Shown here: one piece after another, positions 34,201 through 47,344 of the stretch
How the letters are laid out: every line of letters begins with the position of its first letter
How positions within the stretch are numbered: the stretch's first letter is position 1
From: Diorhabda sublineata
Taxonomy: Eukaryota; Arthropoda; Insecta; Coleoptera; Chrysomelidae
Length of the DNA stretch: 64,000 nt
Assembly: GCF_026230105.1 (NCBI RefSeq)
Contig: NC_079480.1
Coordinates: forward strand, 11,388,488 to 11,452,487
Direction of reading: 5' to 3'
Notes under the pieces: model-generated
What the model was told of the DNA's origin: nothing
Seen by the model: the letters and a program-made list of their open reading frames with translations, nothing else
Databases searched by the model: none
Position numbers and translations under genes: made by a program

Positions 34201-35555
34201 GTCTCGATCACTCGATCCCATTATTAAATTTTTTTCTTATATCTAAAAATCGAAGGTCATGCCACTACAGCTGCTAATGTTGCCGTTTTAATATAACGTA
34301 TTGTTGCGGAATCTAGAAATAATTCTGTAAATACATTTGAAAAAGTACAAATAGTGTTTAAATGGAATATTTAACTGCCAGAAAGTGAATGGAGCTGACT
34401 TAAAGCAATTAATATCATAGACCCTTGAATCTATAATTAATATTGATTAGTAAAATTCAAATTTCGTTCATTATCAATAATCAGAAACAAAACTAGTATC
34501 ATTGAGAAGACTTCTTCAATACCTTTGAAAAATGTGTCGCTGGCCATAGAGTGCCAATTCAAATTATTGTTTTCAATGAAGTTATCTTTGTAGTATACGT
34601 TATCTATTCATCATTGAAAGAGTAATACTTCGAGTATTCATCTCATAAATCAAGATTTAAGGTTTTTCAACATTACCTGGTAGCTTTGAAGTGACAAAAT
34701 CGACACGTGGCCTACTCCCACACGGAAGTTGGGTCTTTTCACATTCACTCTCGAGTAACCGTCAACATTCAATAGGTGATATTTTGAATTCTAATTACAA
34801 ATTTCCCGTAAAATATCACAAGTAACTTTCGAGATGTCGACTCAGCTAGTCGTCCTGTATAATCATTCAATTGCAGGCTAATTTAATTTTTACTTTGTAA
34901 TTGAAAGTAACTAATTTTGTTTCATATTACTTTCAAGAACCGCTAATGAACGTCTTCTACATGATATTTTCTAAATTGTACAAAACAGAGCGTGGAAAGT
35001 TGAAAAAAAGAATTCTCTGATATGAAGAGAAAACAAACCGACGCGGAACAAAATTCCAAAACAGATTGTAAATTTGTGTACCAGTTGCGCTGGAAGATAT
35101 ATTTTTATTGCAAATGTAGAAACTTAATTGACGGCAAGCTGATGTACATAGTTGTGAGAACATAATTTTTTTGTAGTATACAGCAAGAAATAATGTTATG
35201 AATTGAATATCTATTGAATTCCTGTTTATTAATTTGAAATTTTTCAATTTGTTTATCACAAATACATGGTGGGTCATAAATTTTTCCACTATATAAATTG
35301 CCATGAATAAAAAAACAAATTGTATTTAAACATTATCTTAATGTGAAACACAGATCGTAAAGTGGAAATTATTTCTTGAAAATATTGTTCAAGTGACTGT
35401 CTTGTGATTTCTGAAACCAGACCATTTCGACATATAGCGCTGGGTACGTTACCCATGTTTTGATGAATGCTCTCCTTCAATTGTAGTATGAGTTTTGGTT
35501 TATTCACTAGACTTTTAAAATAGATCACCTCTACAAGAAAATAAGATTGTCTCAA
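34201..35555. other. AT-rich spacer
   Basis: No supported gene. A minus-strand open stretch at 34957-35304 has the Phe/Ile/Leu/Lys composition of random AT-rich DNA. Confidence 0.4.
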
Positions 35556-35559
35556 ATAA

Positions 35560-36210
35560 TTCACTTCTGGCATACACAGACGATTTTCAACATTAGAAAA
35601 CGAGCTTAAGGAAATCTGCAGAGCCTTCATAGAAACGGCAGAGACCGAAAATCTACGAGTCAACGAAGATAAATCAAAGTTCATGATAATGACAACACCA
35701 CAAAGGAAAAAAAAGCAATGAACTTAGAGCAATTTCAAAGTTATGTATATCTTGGAATGGTTATCAAGGACGACGATGAATAGAAAGGAAATCTGGAAGC
35801 GAGTATGATGGTGGGAAGAATCTCCAGAAAGGTGAAGCTACAGTTAAACAGAACAATAATAAGATCTACAGTGAGCTACGGAGACGAAACTTGAATTTTC
35901 AATAAAGCAGAAAAGGAGAAGTTAGGTATACCGGAAAGAAGAATGCTCGGAAGGATACTAGGGAGAGGGAGATTTATGGCTGAGGAGAACAAATAATGAA
36001 ATAAGGAATCTATTTGGAGAAGCAGAATTAAACAAAATAAATAATAAAGTATAGAGTGGCTAGGTCACATACAGAGAGTTCCAGATTTTAGGGCAACAAT
36101 AAAGGAAAAACAAGAAAGAAAGGAATAACAAGGAAAAGATGGTACGCAGATTTGATGGAAAACCTAAGAGATAGAGGGACTGCAAAACGAAAGCAAAGAT
36201 AGAAAATAGT
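35560..36210 (+). pseudogene. LINE 3' end relic (RT thumb to tail)
   Basis: Plus strand: LENELKEICRAFIETAETEN, then LRVNEDKSKFMIMTT (just after the RT active site), FQSYVYLGMVIKDDDE, LNRTIIRSTVSYGDET and ERRMLGRILG. The tail is NEIRNLFGEAELNKINN and WLGHIQRVPDF. The order is diagnostic of an RTE-like or related endonuclease-RT LINE, truncated at the 5' side. Multiple frameshifts. Confidence 0.8.
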
Positions 36211-37125
36211 CACCCCCACCAATAGTGCTAGATGGCATTAAGAAATTCTATGCTCTTTATGAAAAATGAAGCAGAATGATGACAGGTCAATGATAACACA
36301 TAAATATCTGTGAATTGTTACTTAAAAATTATATATTGCGGCAGTGACTATCCTGCTAATTAATGAGGGTGTATCGTTACAAAAAAATGGAGCTGATGAA
36401 TGAGAAATCATCAAGACAACCAGTACGAAAAGTATAATAGATAAAAAATGACACTTCAGTACAAATAAATAACAGGAATAAAAGTGAAAATTGGCCGGGT
36501 TTCTACAGACCAAGATGCTGCATCAACATCCAGCGTTAGTTAGAATACAAAGTAAGACATCTACTGGCCCGACATCACAACTTTTCCATTCGATCAACTT
36601 AAGAAACAGGAGCAGATGTTCCAAAAATGTGATGAACGTTGAACTCGCTTAAAACATAGTTGCGAAGAAGTTATTCCAAAGAAAAATAATGGAATGAAAC
36701 GATAATGGTCTATTATGACACCAACAAGAATTGTTAGCAATCCTGAAATATTTGTGTTTTAAACTGAAAATACAAATTTATTTCAGACGGTATGTTATTA
36801 TAGTTATTTTTTGCTAAAAAAAACACAACCGTCTTTTGGAAAATAACACGATTTTTTCAAAATTACCTATAATATTTGTTTTCGTTTAGATCAGAAGTTC
36901 CCAAATATCTTCTCCTTGTAAATCAGTCACTAGTTTCAATTGACACTCGTCAAAAAATCAGTTTGACTATGAAAATTCAAGTACACTCCTGTTGTAGAGC
37001 TTCCCATGGACCCCTGGAGTGCACCTGCACCACTTTGATAATCACCATTTCAGATTGAGGGTACATATAATTTCATTTGACAGTTTAGTTAGTTTTGAAG
37101 AGACTAAAATTGAGATATGGCTGAA
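36211..37125. other. AT-rich spacer
   Basis: No gene seen. A weak hairpin GTACACTCC/GGAGTGCAC lies at about 36982-37023. Confidence 0.4.
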
Positions 37126-37129
37126 ATTG

Positions 37130-37815
37130 TGTGAAAAGTTCTCAACCCCCAGTAAGGGTAAGTAAAAAATTGGAAACTAACCTGATCTATAGTTTTTGGG
37201 TTATAATATATAAATATCAAAAAAAATTATTAAGAGTTGTAAAACATAAAATTTGATTTTATTTCATCTAGACCACTTTCCTCTAAAACGCTTCTCACCC
37301 TTAAGGTGGTTCAGAGTACTGGAAAAATAAAAATTTGATAGCAAATTTCGAAATTATAAGGAACAATGAATTTAAAACTATTGAAAACTAAGAAGTGAGA
37401 ACGAATTTTACTGGAAATTTCAGTTAAGACGCTTTATTTGAAAAAAAAAATTCATAATACAATTTTTGTATTGAAATATTTTTATATGGAATAGCTCACA
37501 TGCGTGCAACTAATAGTCAATCTATTTTATAAAAGTCTATTTCCTGCAGGTAAATATCTATCAACATAAATCCAAAGTCGAAATTTATACAAAAATTGAA
37601 AATTGTGTAAAATTTCTTAAGTATAACCCGTTTTAACTGAAATACCAATTTTTCAAAATTTTCATTTTTCTTAGTGATCTGGGGTAAAAGGAGGAGTCTT
37701 AGAGGAAAGGTCTCCATAACATTGATTGATATTTTTGAAATATATAACCCAAAAATCGTATTTCGAGGCAGTATTTAATTTTTCTCACCTCCTGGGGCTC
37801 GAGAACTTTTTTACT
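37130..37815. mobile_element. MITE-like element with diverged long TIRs
   Basis: The left arm (about 37137-37310: GAAAAGTTCTCAACCCCCAG, then TTTTTGGGTTATA, then CCACTTTCCTCTAAAACG) recurs inverted in the right arm (about 37672-37812: AAAGTTCTCGAGCCCCAGGA, TTTTTGGGTTATATA, ACCTTTCCTCTAAGAC). The arms are about 150-180 bases with indels. The interior holds no transposase. Exact ends and target duplication were not resolved. Confidence 0.65.
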
Positions 37816-39265
37816 TGTACGCATTCTCTTGATGATTTCCATTTCACAGTTTATTTGACTAGACTAACACTTTTTGTCTGTTATTCATCAGTTCTAGGCT
37901 TTTAAATAAGTTGATGAATCACTCGTTATTTGTTTAAAATTCTTTTATTATGATCAATTACTTACAATCAACCTACCAACCACACCTAGAATTTTATTAG
38001 ACACGTTTCATTTTTAGGCTAGTCGTACTACCTCTGAATGAGAGAGAAAAAGAGAATTCTTACAAGCTTAACAGGAAATGGTAGGATAATAAATATTGTG
38101 AAATAAAATACGTCTGAATATTTACAGCCGTTTAAGGGGGTTGCAATCAATGAGGTTTTGTGTTATATAAAAAGTTGAATAAACGGTCATCCAAAAAGAA
38201 TTTTCCTTATTAAATTGTGATGGTATTTGAATGTTTATGTATCATCACTATCCATGAGCTTGTATTTTGATATTAACAATGATGTAGAGCTTTCATTTAG
38301 TGGAAATAAGCTCAGTGACCCAATTTTCGACGTCTCCTTCAATAATCAAGCTTTCCTATGGCTGAAAAAAAAATAATAGTCAAACGATGCAATGTCAAGG
38401 TGCATAACCAAATTGTCTGGTCATAGAAAATAAATTAACGCTGTGGAAGAACACTGACAAACTTCGAGAGCTCCTTTTGTAATAACCTGCAATGTACTCA
38501 ACTATCCACAGTATAGTACTCAATTAACCGACCAGGTTTCAGAACTTCTTAGTTTATAGTTGCCCTTCAAATCCGTCATACACACATCATCACCTTATCC
38601 GGGTATTGTAGTTCTTTGTGTCATTTCTTCCCTCTTCAACTACGATCGTTTGCGTTTAACGTTCTTTTTATCCATTTTTTCATTGTCTGTTTTCTAATTA
38701 AAGGCCTCATTGCACCGATTTTGAATAAAGTATCACATATTTCCATACGGTTAATCAAATTTCTTGCAGTCAACTCTTGCGGCACTCAAATATCGAGCTT
38801 TTTCGTATACTATTTTCTTTTCAATGTTTCAAAACTATTTGATGGATGATTCTTAGTATACCAGCGTTGTTTGAGAGCTATATTACCGATCTATCTTGAA
38901 ATTTCATCAACTTTTTAGTCATAAGATGCAAATCTATTTTAATCAAATAATCACCACTGAAACATTATTAGGTACGGTATGATATAGCATTTTTTTCGAA
39001 AAGAACACAAATTTCTGTACATTCAGCTCACTCAATCTAACTAGCGTGGCTCTCAATATAACGCAACCAGCATTTACAGTAAAGATCTAAGTATGAGAAT
39101 TGCCTGATGAGTTTCTGACCTCAATGTAAAGATGTCTCAGCACTCACCAATATAAGTTGAGTAATATTTGTATGCTTGTGTTGACAGATGCTCACCAAAA
39201 TTTTACCTTTTATAGACGCTAAGGATGCGAAAAATATTTGATTTTAAAATGAAAATTCGCCTAAA
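37816..39265. other. AT-rich spacer
   Basis: No supported gene. Confidence 0.4.
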
Positions 39266-39269
39266 CAAA

Positions 39270-39895
39270 TAAAAGAGGAGCTAGACACTACTCGTATCTA
39301 AGATTTTGATCATTATTTACGACCGTAAAACGTTGGGCAACTGAATTCAAATGTGGCAATTTCAGCTGGACATACGACCAGCATTCGAGACAATCAAAAA
39401 CTGTGAAGAGCAGCGATATGATCGAAAAAGCTAACTGGAAGACAATCGTTTTGAGGTTAAAGAGATAGAAGAGGCATTTGCCATATAATGAGTAATGAGT
39501 GTTTAAGCTATATGGGTGCCGTTTGGACCAAAAGCATTGGAATGAATATTTCCCAGAACTTATTGTAGCAGTTAAGCAACGAGTCGAATTTTCCGCATCG
39601 ATTCGTAACTGTAGGAAACCTGGATCAATCACTACAAGCCTAAAACGAAAGAACAGTCAAGACAGTAGATTGCATAGGGCTACGAGGCCAGATTGCAACC
39701 GTTTTTGGAATAATCCTGGGATTTTGCTCGTTGACTATATTCAAAAAGGTGACATAATAACAGGAGAGTATTATGCATCATTGCTTGGTGAAGTATTAGT
39801 AGAACAAGAAAGTGCTTTTCCATCAGGAAATAAAAAACATGTGTTTCATCTAATTCTGCCCATTGTGCTTGTTGTTTATAAAGATCACTAAATTA
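39270..39895 (+). pseudogene. mariner transposase relic, copy B
   Basis: Plus strand: IKEELDTT start, TTVKRWA-like remnant with EFKCGNFSW, then RATRPDCNRFWNNPGILLVD and YIQKGDIITGEYYASLLGEV at 39660-39800 in one 130-codon open frame. These are typical of the region between the first and second catalytic Asp. Both Asp boxes are lost: the sequence after LLGEV degenerates where QDNAPAH should lie. It stops at 39891. Confidence 0.75.
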
Positions 39896-41063
39896 TTGAT
39901 ATGCTATATGAGAGACGAGAAAATTGACCAAATTTTGAGCTGTATACAGTTGAAATTCAATTATAACCAAGGACAGATATTTTGTTGTAACACGAAAACG
40001 ATTAGACGCGAAAGTTATTTCATTTCAATCTCGTAATTTTACTAATTCTAATTCTTAATACTTTCTGAAAAAATAAGGATTTATCCCAGTAATTTCTCCA
40101 TTTGACTGAAAACCTGTAGACCGGTGCTTGGTTTTTTAACAATTTTACGTTGAAACTTTTCATTTTTTCACAACAATATGATCTAGAAATTGAAAAAAAT
40201 CTTCTAAAATTACTTTAATAATTATAATTTTTCATTGATCACATACCATCACTTTACTTCAACATATGGGGTATTTTTTCTTCAGTTAGGCATCAAAAGT
40301 CTCAGAATATCAGCATAATAATGTTATAGTTATCATTTTTTATCATTTTTTTAAATAATCAAAAAAGATTATAGCCTTGGAATTATTGGCCGATTTTTTA
40401 TTCCTTGGGAGAACGTTCTTTGAATGAATTTAATTTTTGTTTTTGGGATATATAGTAATGTCGCCAAGTTTCTTGTACTTTAGAACATAGACAAAAGAAT
40501 TAACTTGAATTACATTCATAAGAATTTTTATTACGCTGGAGCTTTTGACCAGTATCAAGCAATCGCGACACCTACCTTTCAAATAGAGTTTTTATGCGAA
40601 ATATTTTATTCCCGTTCGGTTGGAATATTCACTTTATTAGCTATATTTTCTCCAACAATCGCATATTACAAAGTCACAGATTTTCTTAACAATTTCTGAG
40701 TAATTGCAGAAAATGACGGTCTCGGAGGTTCGGCATCATCCGTGTTTATGTGATCACGTTTAAAAGCAAAGATCCCATACAAATAATTTCACAATTGTTT
40801 TGCCACGTATAAAATAACTTCTAATCAACTATATAATTTTTTATCTCCATAATAACCCAATAAAGTAAACATTTTATTGAGTATTGAAACTAACTTATCT
40901 GTCATGTTCAGGTGAAATAATCAAAATCCTTTGCACGTCAATTTATAAAAAGTTACCGTTTGGTGTTAAACCGTCCTGGTATACTACTGAATGAATTATA
41001 TTTCTGTGAAATATACTAAAATATAATTTTCATTCAAAAAATTTGTGTTTACATGGGAATATA
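39896..41063. other. AT-rich spacer
   Basis: No supported gene. Confidence 0.4.
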
Positions 41064-41540
41064 TAGGGTGTGATTACTCGTATGAAATTGAGATGGGTCT
41101 TTCCTATAAAAAAATCCTTAGCCCTCCCCTTTCCGAGACATCACCCTTGTGCTTACTAAAATTGCACTCGCAATAGACTAACTATGGACATTTTTCAATA
41201 TTCATGTTACATTTCCAGAAATAAAACGAGGATTTTGAGTTATGATCTTATTTATTAAAAAATTTTAATACAAAATGAAGTGGGGGCTGCTAATTTCACC
41301 CCTGTATAATGTAACAGGAATATTGAAAAAATATACGTGGTTAGTCCTTTGCGAAATTGAGAGAATTGAAAGTTTCTGGCTTTACTGAAATTTTGGAAAA
41401 AAAAATTAAACTCAATTTTAGTCACCATCTTTTAATGGTAATACCTCGGAAAGGGGTGGGCTGAGGAAATTTTATTAAAGGAAATCCCATCTCAATTTCA
41501 TAAGTTCTGAACATGGTCGCATGAATTTAGAAACACCCTG
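41064..41540. mobile_element. 477-bp MITE with TA flanks
   Basis: The left end TAGGGTGTGATTACTCGTAT and the right end, read inward as CAGGGTGTTTCTAAATTCAT, are each preceded by TA. The arms remain similar for about 85 bases (TGAAATTGAGATGGG, TTCC, CAGCCCACCCCTTTCCGAG). No transposase inside. The CAGGGTG-type end resembles that of the 30148-31713 transposon, which may have mobilised it. That is inference. Confidence 0.75.
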
Positions 41541-43525
41541 TATATAAATAAGGAGTTAAAAGATCAAGAAGGAAGGGTTTGAGGTTATGTTTAAAAATTG
41601 ATGTAAATTGAATTTGTATAACCTTCAATTATCGATAAGTTTTCTGATTAATTACTATTTTTTATTAAATGTAACGCAAATCGGAAAAATCGTGATGCAT
41701 GCAGCAAAATAATCGCATATCTACGTTAAACTTAGTATATTTCCTAATTTCTTTGTTGCTGTCGAAATAATTAAGTATTTTAAATAAGGACTTAGCACTA
41801 CAGACACTAATAGAGAAAAAAATATGTCAAAAATACGTAATTCTAATTTTTTCACAATTTACTATATTTCCATTTTATAATATTGGAGTTAAAGTCTTTG
41901 TTAAAAAAATAAGCCCAGTGGGAGTTGTCCTTTAATCGCGATTTCAGAGAAAAATCTCTTCCGAAAAAAGACCACTATTTATGTAGATTGTAATATTTCC
42001 AATTATGCCATTTTTTATAGGGCTGAACTTTTTTACAAATCTAAAAGTATAATTTAAAGAAAAATGTTTTTTTTCCTCTTTACTAAGCAATTTTGAAAAC
42101 TTATAAATACAAATGTTCTAGAGTTCATTTATCTATAACTTTTCCAACGTAACGAATATTTCCTAATAATTCCTAAATAAACTATATCCCACCCTTAGGC
42201 GGCTGTGAACATTCGGGTGAATGTTTTTTTCCCACAATATTGTTAACATCTTACTACCATTTTCTGCCAATTTTGTCCTGTAATAACTTTCTGGCCTGGC
42301 CTATTGATTACAGCTGATTAATAGACAAATAAATATTCAACAAAACGGTTAACCGCTATATCATTGAAAATGAGGGAGTACCACGAAACATTTTTCAACT
42401 TTCGCTATTGCTTAAGAGATTTCTGATTTTAAGATGTCTCTGAGATATGTCGAATCTACTTTTATCTTGAAAACACTTTCAAATTTTGATCTAATTCTTA
42501 AAATGACGTTGATCTAAGTAGCTTCCGTTTGTGAAGGTTAACAATAGAAAGGCAACTATAATTTTGTTATATCATTATAGCGTACGGTTTATCTAGTTGA
42601 TTAATATTAATGGCCAATTATTATTATTATTATTCAACGTCAAATTAAAAAATACGGAAAATTATTTCAACAAAGTAGTATAAAATTTGACTCAATATCC
42701 TTTAAAGTACTGCCCTTATCAACAACGAATCAATAATTGAAAGTATCTCTGGAATGGTTTAATCTGCACTGTCTCGGTCTTTACAATGTCAAGAATGGCA
42801 TCAAAACATTTTTAGTAATTTTTTATTTACCTGTAGAGTCAAGATGAGTGCTAAATCTGGTAAGTAAAACAGAAATCAACAGACAGGAAGGTTTTAACTA
42901 GTCGAAAACTAGTAAATCAACAGCAGCTTGCAACAAGGCGCGTTTACAGCAGGAAAAAATCTACTTACTTACTTAAACCTGAAACCTTGTACCTTTTCAG
43001 GTGTAACGCATGCTGAAGTTGAATTATTACGTGGGCTTCCATTCCCTCAGCAGTTTCCATTATTCCCTACCCTGCATCTTTTGTTTTATTTCCTGCCATC
43101 TTATTCCTCGATTTTCCCCTGCCATCATAATTTCTTTTGTTCGTCTCCTCCTTGGTTTTCTTTTCTTTTTAATTGTAAGTTTGTGTTTCATATATCTTCC
43201 GTATTAATCGTTCTTCTTCCAATTTTCTCTCATAGTGTAATTCCTTATTTTATATCTTGATTTATTCTCTATTTTTTTTTTTGGAAATCTCATTTCAGAA
43301 CTTTATATTTTACTTTTTTTGTGGGAGTGTTCATGTCCCTGATCCGTATGTGGCTTTTTTTATATATTTCTGTTTTTCTTTTAGTTTTGGTATTTCCCTT
43401 TTTGACTGAAAAATGTGTCTTAATTGCATTTTATAAACCTCCAGTTGCTCCAGTTCTCTCGTTTATCTTCTGTTCTAATCTTCTATCTTGTGCTAGTGTC
43501 ATACCAAGCTTTTGATGATATTTGA
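41541..43525. other. AT-rich spacer
   Basis: Holds an (ATT)n run at about 42617-42634 and a pyrimidine-rich stretch at 43040-43330. The 110-codon plus frame at 42928-43260 is Phe/Leu/Ser/Pro-rich because of that pyrimidine bias and I do not call it a gene. Confidence 0.45.
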
Positions 43526-43529
43526 TTCT

Positions 43530-43777
43530 TCTAATTTTCTCTTATATGTTCTATGGAGATGTTCTTTAGCAATCTCGTCGTAACGGCTATAACGGCTATA
43601 AATGTCCAAGGTCTCTAAATGTTGTCCTTTCAGAGATCTCTTTAGCCGAGTGAACAAAAAAAGTCTAACGGAGTGAGGTCGGGGCAGGTAGTGATGAAGG
43701 AAGATTGAGTGGAGGTGTTCTCGAAGTTGACCTTGCAAGAATCTTTGATCTCCGACGTGATGTAGCTGCTTTTTCAT
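43530..43777 (-). pseudogene. mariner C-terminal relic
   Basis: Minus strand, two frames: CPDLTPLDFFCSLG carries the third catalytic Asp, then RLKRSLKGQHLETLDIYSRY and EHLHRTYKRK (family: LKRALKGxHFxxLEEI). Only the last quarter of the transposase remains. Confidence 0.7.
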
Positions 43778-43924
43778 TTAATTTTATAGAACTTTAAACG
43801 TGACCTTTAGTAGCGAACAGGTGGTAGATATAGATTTGGCAATTGTTAAACTATATCGAGCTAATTAAATATTTAAATTGATTATCAGACGAGCAAGTTT
43901 ATAACCAAATAACGAAAGTCAACA

Positions 43925-44635
43925 TGTCAATTCATGTAAGGGAAATGAAGAATCACTATGCCAAGTCAAGGTTCCTTTTATCACATCTCCATTTTAAGAT
44001 CTTATTTCCAATGGAAAATACAACTGGAGTCATAAAGGCTCCAATTGCCTTAATAAACAACCGATTACTTTTTCATTTAATTAAAAAAATTAATGCTCGC
44101 ACGCAATCAACATTTCTCCACATCTCGGGGGATTATAATAAGATATTTGTATCTAAAAGAAAACAACTACCGACTATCACGAAGGTGTCAAAGTAAACAT
44201 TTTTGGCTTCTACAATTGACTTAATGGTAACAATTAAATTAAATCTAGTACATTAAAAATTTAAGCTTATTAGTATACGAACAAGGTTATAACTTCATAT
44301 CAAATGTTAGCTTCTAAATTTATGTGAGGGGAATGTAGAACTAGGTACTATCCCAAATCTAAGCTTCTTCTATCACATCTCCATTTTGAGATTTCATTTT
44401 CAATGAAAAGTATAACTTGAATCCTAAAGGCTCCAATGCTTTATAGAAGTTAATAAACAACCGTTTAGTTTGGCATTCAATGAGAAAGTTCGAAATTGAG
44501 AATCAATCAAATATTTCTACACAAAATAACAAAATCTTGGTATCGAGGAAACAACTGGCGAAGATGTCAAAGTAAACTTCAAAGTTGGCAACTATTATCA
44601 AAGCAGAGTTAATGGCAACTGTTGAAATATACCAT
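43925..44635. repeat. local direct duplication, period about 385 bp
   Basis: The segment at about 43925-44240 (TCACATCTCCATTTTAAGAT; AAAGGCTCCAAT; AATAAACAACCG; GTGTCAAAGTAAAC) recurs in the same order and orientation at about 44313-44635 (TCACATCTCCATTTTGAGAT and so on). Divergence is substantial, so the duplication is old. No protein is conserved between the copies. Confidence 0.8.
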
Positions 44636-45588
44636 GACAATTTTAACAGTGGAGACATGGAGCGTGTGATACGTACTACAATAGATGGAGTCACTTTATA
44701 AGCATACGAGTCTGGTATTTTATAAAGGAGACGTGTATACTAAACAAGACTGAACTCACAGTTTACGCTACGACTATTCAAATACTCGCATGTACACTAA
44801 AGCGCGTAGTGATGGCACAAACAGTAAGTCCACTACAAATATCACCATTGTTTCCAGAAATTCCATATTAGTTAAATCAGAATATCATAACTAACTCAGA
44901 TGTCTCCAACAATTGCTACTTAGTTTCATGTTTAGTTAGCTAGATTATTGTAAATTTTACTTTAACAATGAATAGTTATGTGAAACATTTTTAAATTGAG
45001 TGTGTAAAACAAATACTTCTAATTATGCCCAAAGTTATGAAAGTATTAACTAATTTGAATCAATAGGTTAACTGTCTAATAGTGTATTCGAATAGAACAA
45101 TGAGTTTCAGATATATATTTAAAAAGCAAAATTGAAATTGTGATAAAATGTATGATGAAATATTACATAAAGCTATTCTATAAGAAATATTAAAAACGTT
45201 TGCTTGAAAAATTGACATCAAGAAAAAAGTATATCATAGTTTATGTTATTTGCGGAATTCGAATTAATCATGCTCTAATTCTACCGCTTATTGAAAATTA
45301 TATCTAATAGAATAGTAGAAAAATGTGATGTACATCGGAGCATAAAAGAAATGTTTTGTGGTTTAATCTATCATGAATTGGATTTATTCGATTTCTATGA
45401 GTTCACTGATTGTAAAAAAAAACTTTGTCATGATTCGTAGCACGTTATCATATTCTAGCACTGGGCAGGATGAAGAGTAGAAATTTTTGATATAATGTTA
45501 TGAGATTAGGACACATACTATACAATAAGAAAGTTGTCTGAAGAGAAGATGTTAGCACTCATAACTATGAGTTGGCATATATATACAC
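44636..45588. other. spacer with a possible first exon
   Basis: TATAAA at 44721, then a 5' leader-like stretch and ATGGCACAAACA|GTAAGT (44812-44829), could be a promoter and a tiny first coding exon on the plus strand. No downstream exon was found, so this stays a hint only. Confidence 0.2.
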
Positions 45589-45589
45589 C

Positions 45590-46320
45590 CCACAAAAATT
45601 ATCGCATCACTGGTATTTTATGATTTTTTCAATACTTAATTTTAGCTTTTTGGGACAATCTGTATACGTATCAACTTAATAGATATTTCTGATTTCTTAT
45701 CATGAGCAAAAAAATATCACAATTTCTTACAAATTTTTTTGGAAGCAAAAATGCTCGAGTAAATCATTTCTGTTTTGGAGAATGCATTGAGATTCGAGAT
45801 CTTTCTAAGCAAATTGTGTTATTGTATAATGAAAATTTAAATTTATTTTGTTAATAATGGATGTGCCTCAACGTTTAACAAGACATGTGACGAATGAAGA
45901 ATCCGCTAGAATCATTGCGCTCATACAAGATAGCCTCAGTCAAAGATACGTCGCCGGGGTAATTGGAATTCAACAAAGCACCATATCCAGAGTTGTTATT
46001 CGTAACCAAGAAACAGGGCAGCTAACCAGAAGACTCGGACAATGGCGCGAAAGGGTAACTTCGGTAGTAGATGATCGTTATTTGAGGTTAACGGCGTTAA
46101 GAATTAGGCATACCACCGCTCGAAGGCTGCAAACAGATCTGTTGGCTGAGAGTTGGAATTAAACTAACCAAAAAAACCCAAGCATAAAAGGACTACCATA
46201 TCGAAAGAATCCCATTGAATAATTGGTCGGCAGACACGAAGAAGATGCTTCTTGTTTGAGAATAAACCAACTAAAACGTTGATATCGACTTCCATTCCTA
46301 AATGTTTTGATGAATTTCAT
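45590..46320 (+). pseudogene. Tc1-like element relic, internally deleted
   Basis: The leader CACAAAAATTATCGCATCAC at 45590 precedes an open 105-codon frame, MLIMDVPQRLTRHVTNEESA..GLSQ-type HTH..DDRYLRLTALRIRHTTARRLQ, the paired-like DNA-binding half of a Tc1 transposase. It stops at 46162. Within 50 bases the text RKNPIE appears, which is the near-C-terminal NPIE motif, so the catalytic domain has been removed. DNA binding might be possible but cleavage is not. Confidence 0.8.
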
Positions 46321-46726
46321 TAATTGTGCTTACATTACATAGAATTAAATAACATATTTCCATAAGTGCCCGAAGGGGTCGTTAACCATCCACGATAAAT
46401 ATCATAAACTACAATTCGAAGATTTTTTTAAACATGTTTTTACGTCATATATTTACTCTAATCATTTTAAAACATTTTCATAGTTCTGGGCATTAATGGG
46501 TTGATAAGCAATATCATCAGGTAATCAAGAGAAAAATATTTATTTCTGAGTCTAATAAGAAATATTTATTAACGTTACTCGTTGTATAAGCTTTATTCAT
46601 ATAAGTGTTTAGTAGTTTTGAAACATATATTCCTTACTTTGAAAGAAATACAACATTGAAATTTTCTTCGCTTGGACTAACGTCTTGTAACGATTTTTTA
46701 CATAAAAATAATCAAATATATTAGAA

Positions 46727-46960
46727 CGAAACCTTAGTTCACAACTCATAATATTTTATTGACGAAAAATGTCATTTATATGATTGTGAGGTAATTTCAA
46801 AGGTAAGAAGATGAATAGCCTATAAACGGCAAGTTTATATGTCCGCCACTGAGTGAGGGTGGACACTAACCGTAACTAAAATTTTAAATATAAAATGTGA
46901 TGGGTCATTTATTCGTAGCTTCTTAAAAATAACTTGAAAGTTGCCAAGTACTTAGCGAGA
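46727..46960. repeat. direct repeat R2, left copy
   Basis: The text GACGAAAAATGTCATTTATA, then CACTGAGTGAGGGTGGACAC, recurs at 47345-47580 in the same orientation. Between the copies lies a mariner fragment (46985-47306). Confidence 0.8.
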
Positions 46961-46984
46961 GGGTTAAAATTCGTCTAGCAAAGA

Positions 46985-47306
46985 GACCACGATTGAATCC
47001 GTAAAAACAAGCGAAACATTATGGTCCTTCGTCACCAAAAGTTGAAACGAGTTGATATACACACTGCTGTTGGTTTAATCCACGTCGAAAGTTTGAGGAA
47101 AATATCGCACAAACATATTCGCGTTTTTTCTTGAGCAAGATGAATGTTTCAATTATCAATAAATAACTCAAATAGCACCCGTATGACAACACGTTCTGAG
47201 TACGTTCACCATTAAAAATGTCAAACTTCATAATGGCAATGTCAGATTTGACATATTCACATTAGTGTTGCCATATCTCAAAACTTAAGAGGTAACCCTC
47301 GTATAA
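46985..47306 (-). pseudogene. mariner fragment (subfamily D), copy 3
   Basis: The minus strand starts at ATACGAGGGTTACCTCTTAA (47306), the apparent mariner terminus. It continues through TTGACATTTTTAATGGTGAA into an open 70-codon frame, FDIFNGERTQNVLSYGCYL...FRRGLNQQQCVYQLVSTFGD. It then stops, truncated at about 46985 within the N-terminal domain. It keeps the leader and extreme N-terminus only. Confidence 0.75.
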
Positions 47307-47344
47307 ACAATAAAAAACGTTCTAGGTTTTTTATTTTGTGATTA

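Noticed and set aside
38130..38900. Possible transposase or membrane-protein frames near 38.6 kb
   Set aside because: Only AT-composition open frames. No motif could be matched.
42928..43515. Plus-strand open frames rich in Phe, Leu, Ser and Pro, some membrane-like
   Set aside because: They arise from a pyrimidine-rich tract. No start context, domain or splice structure supports a gene.
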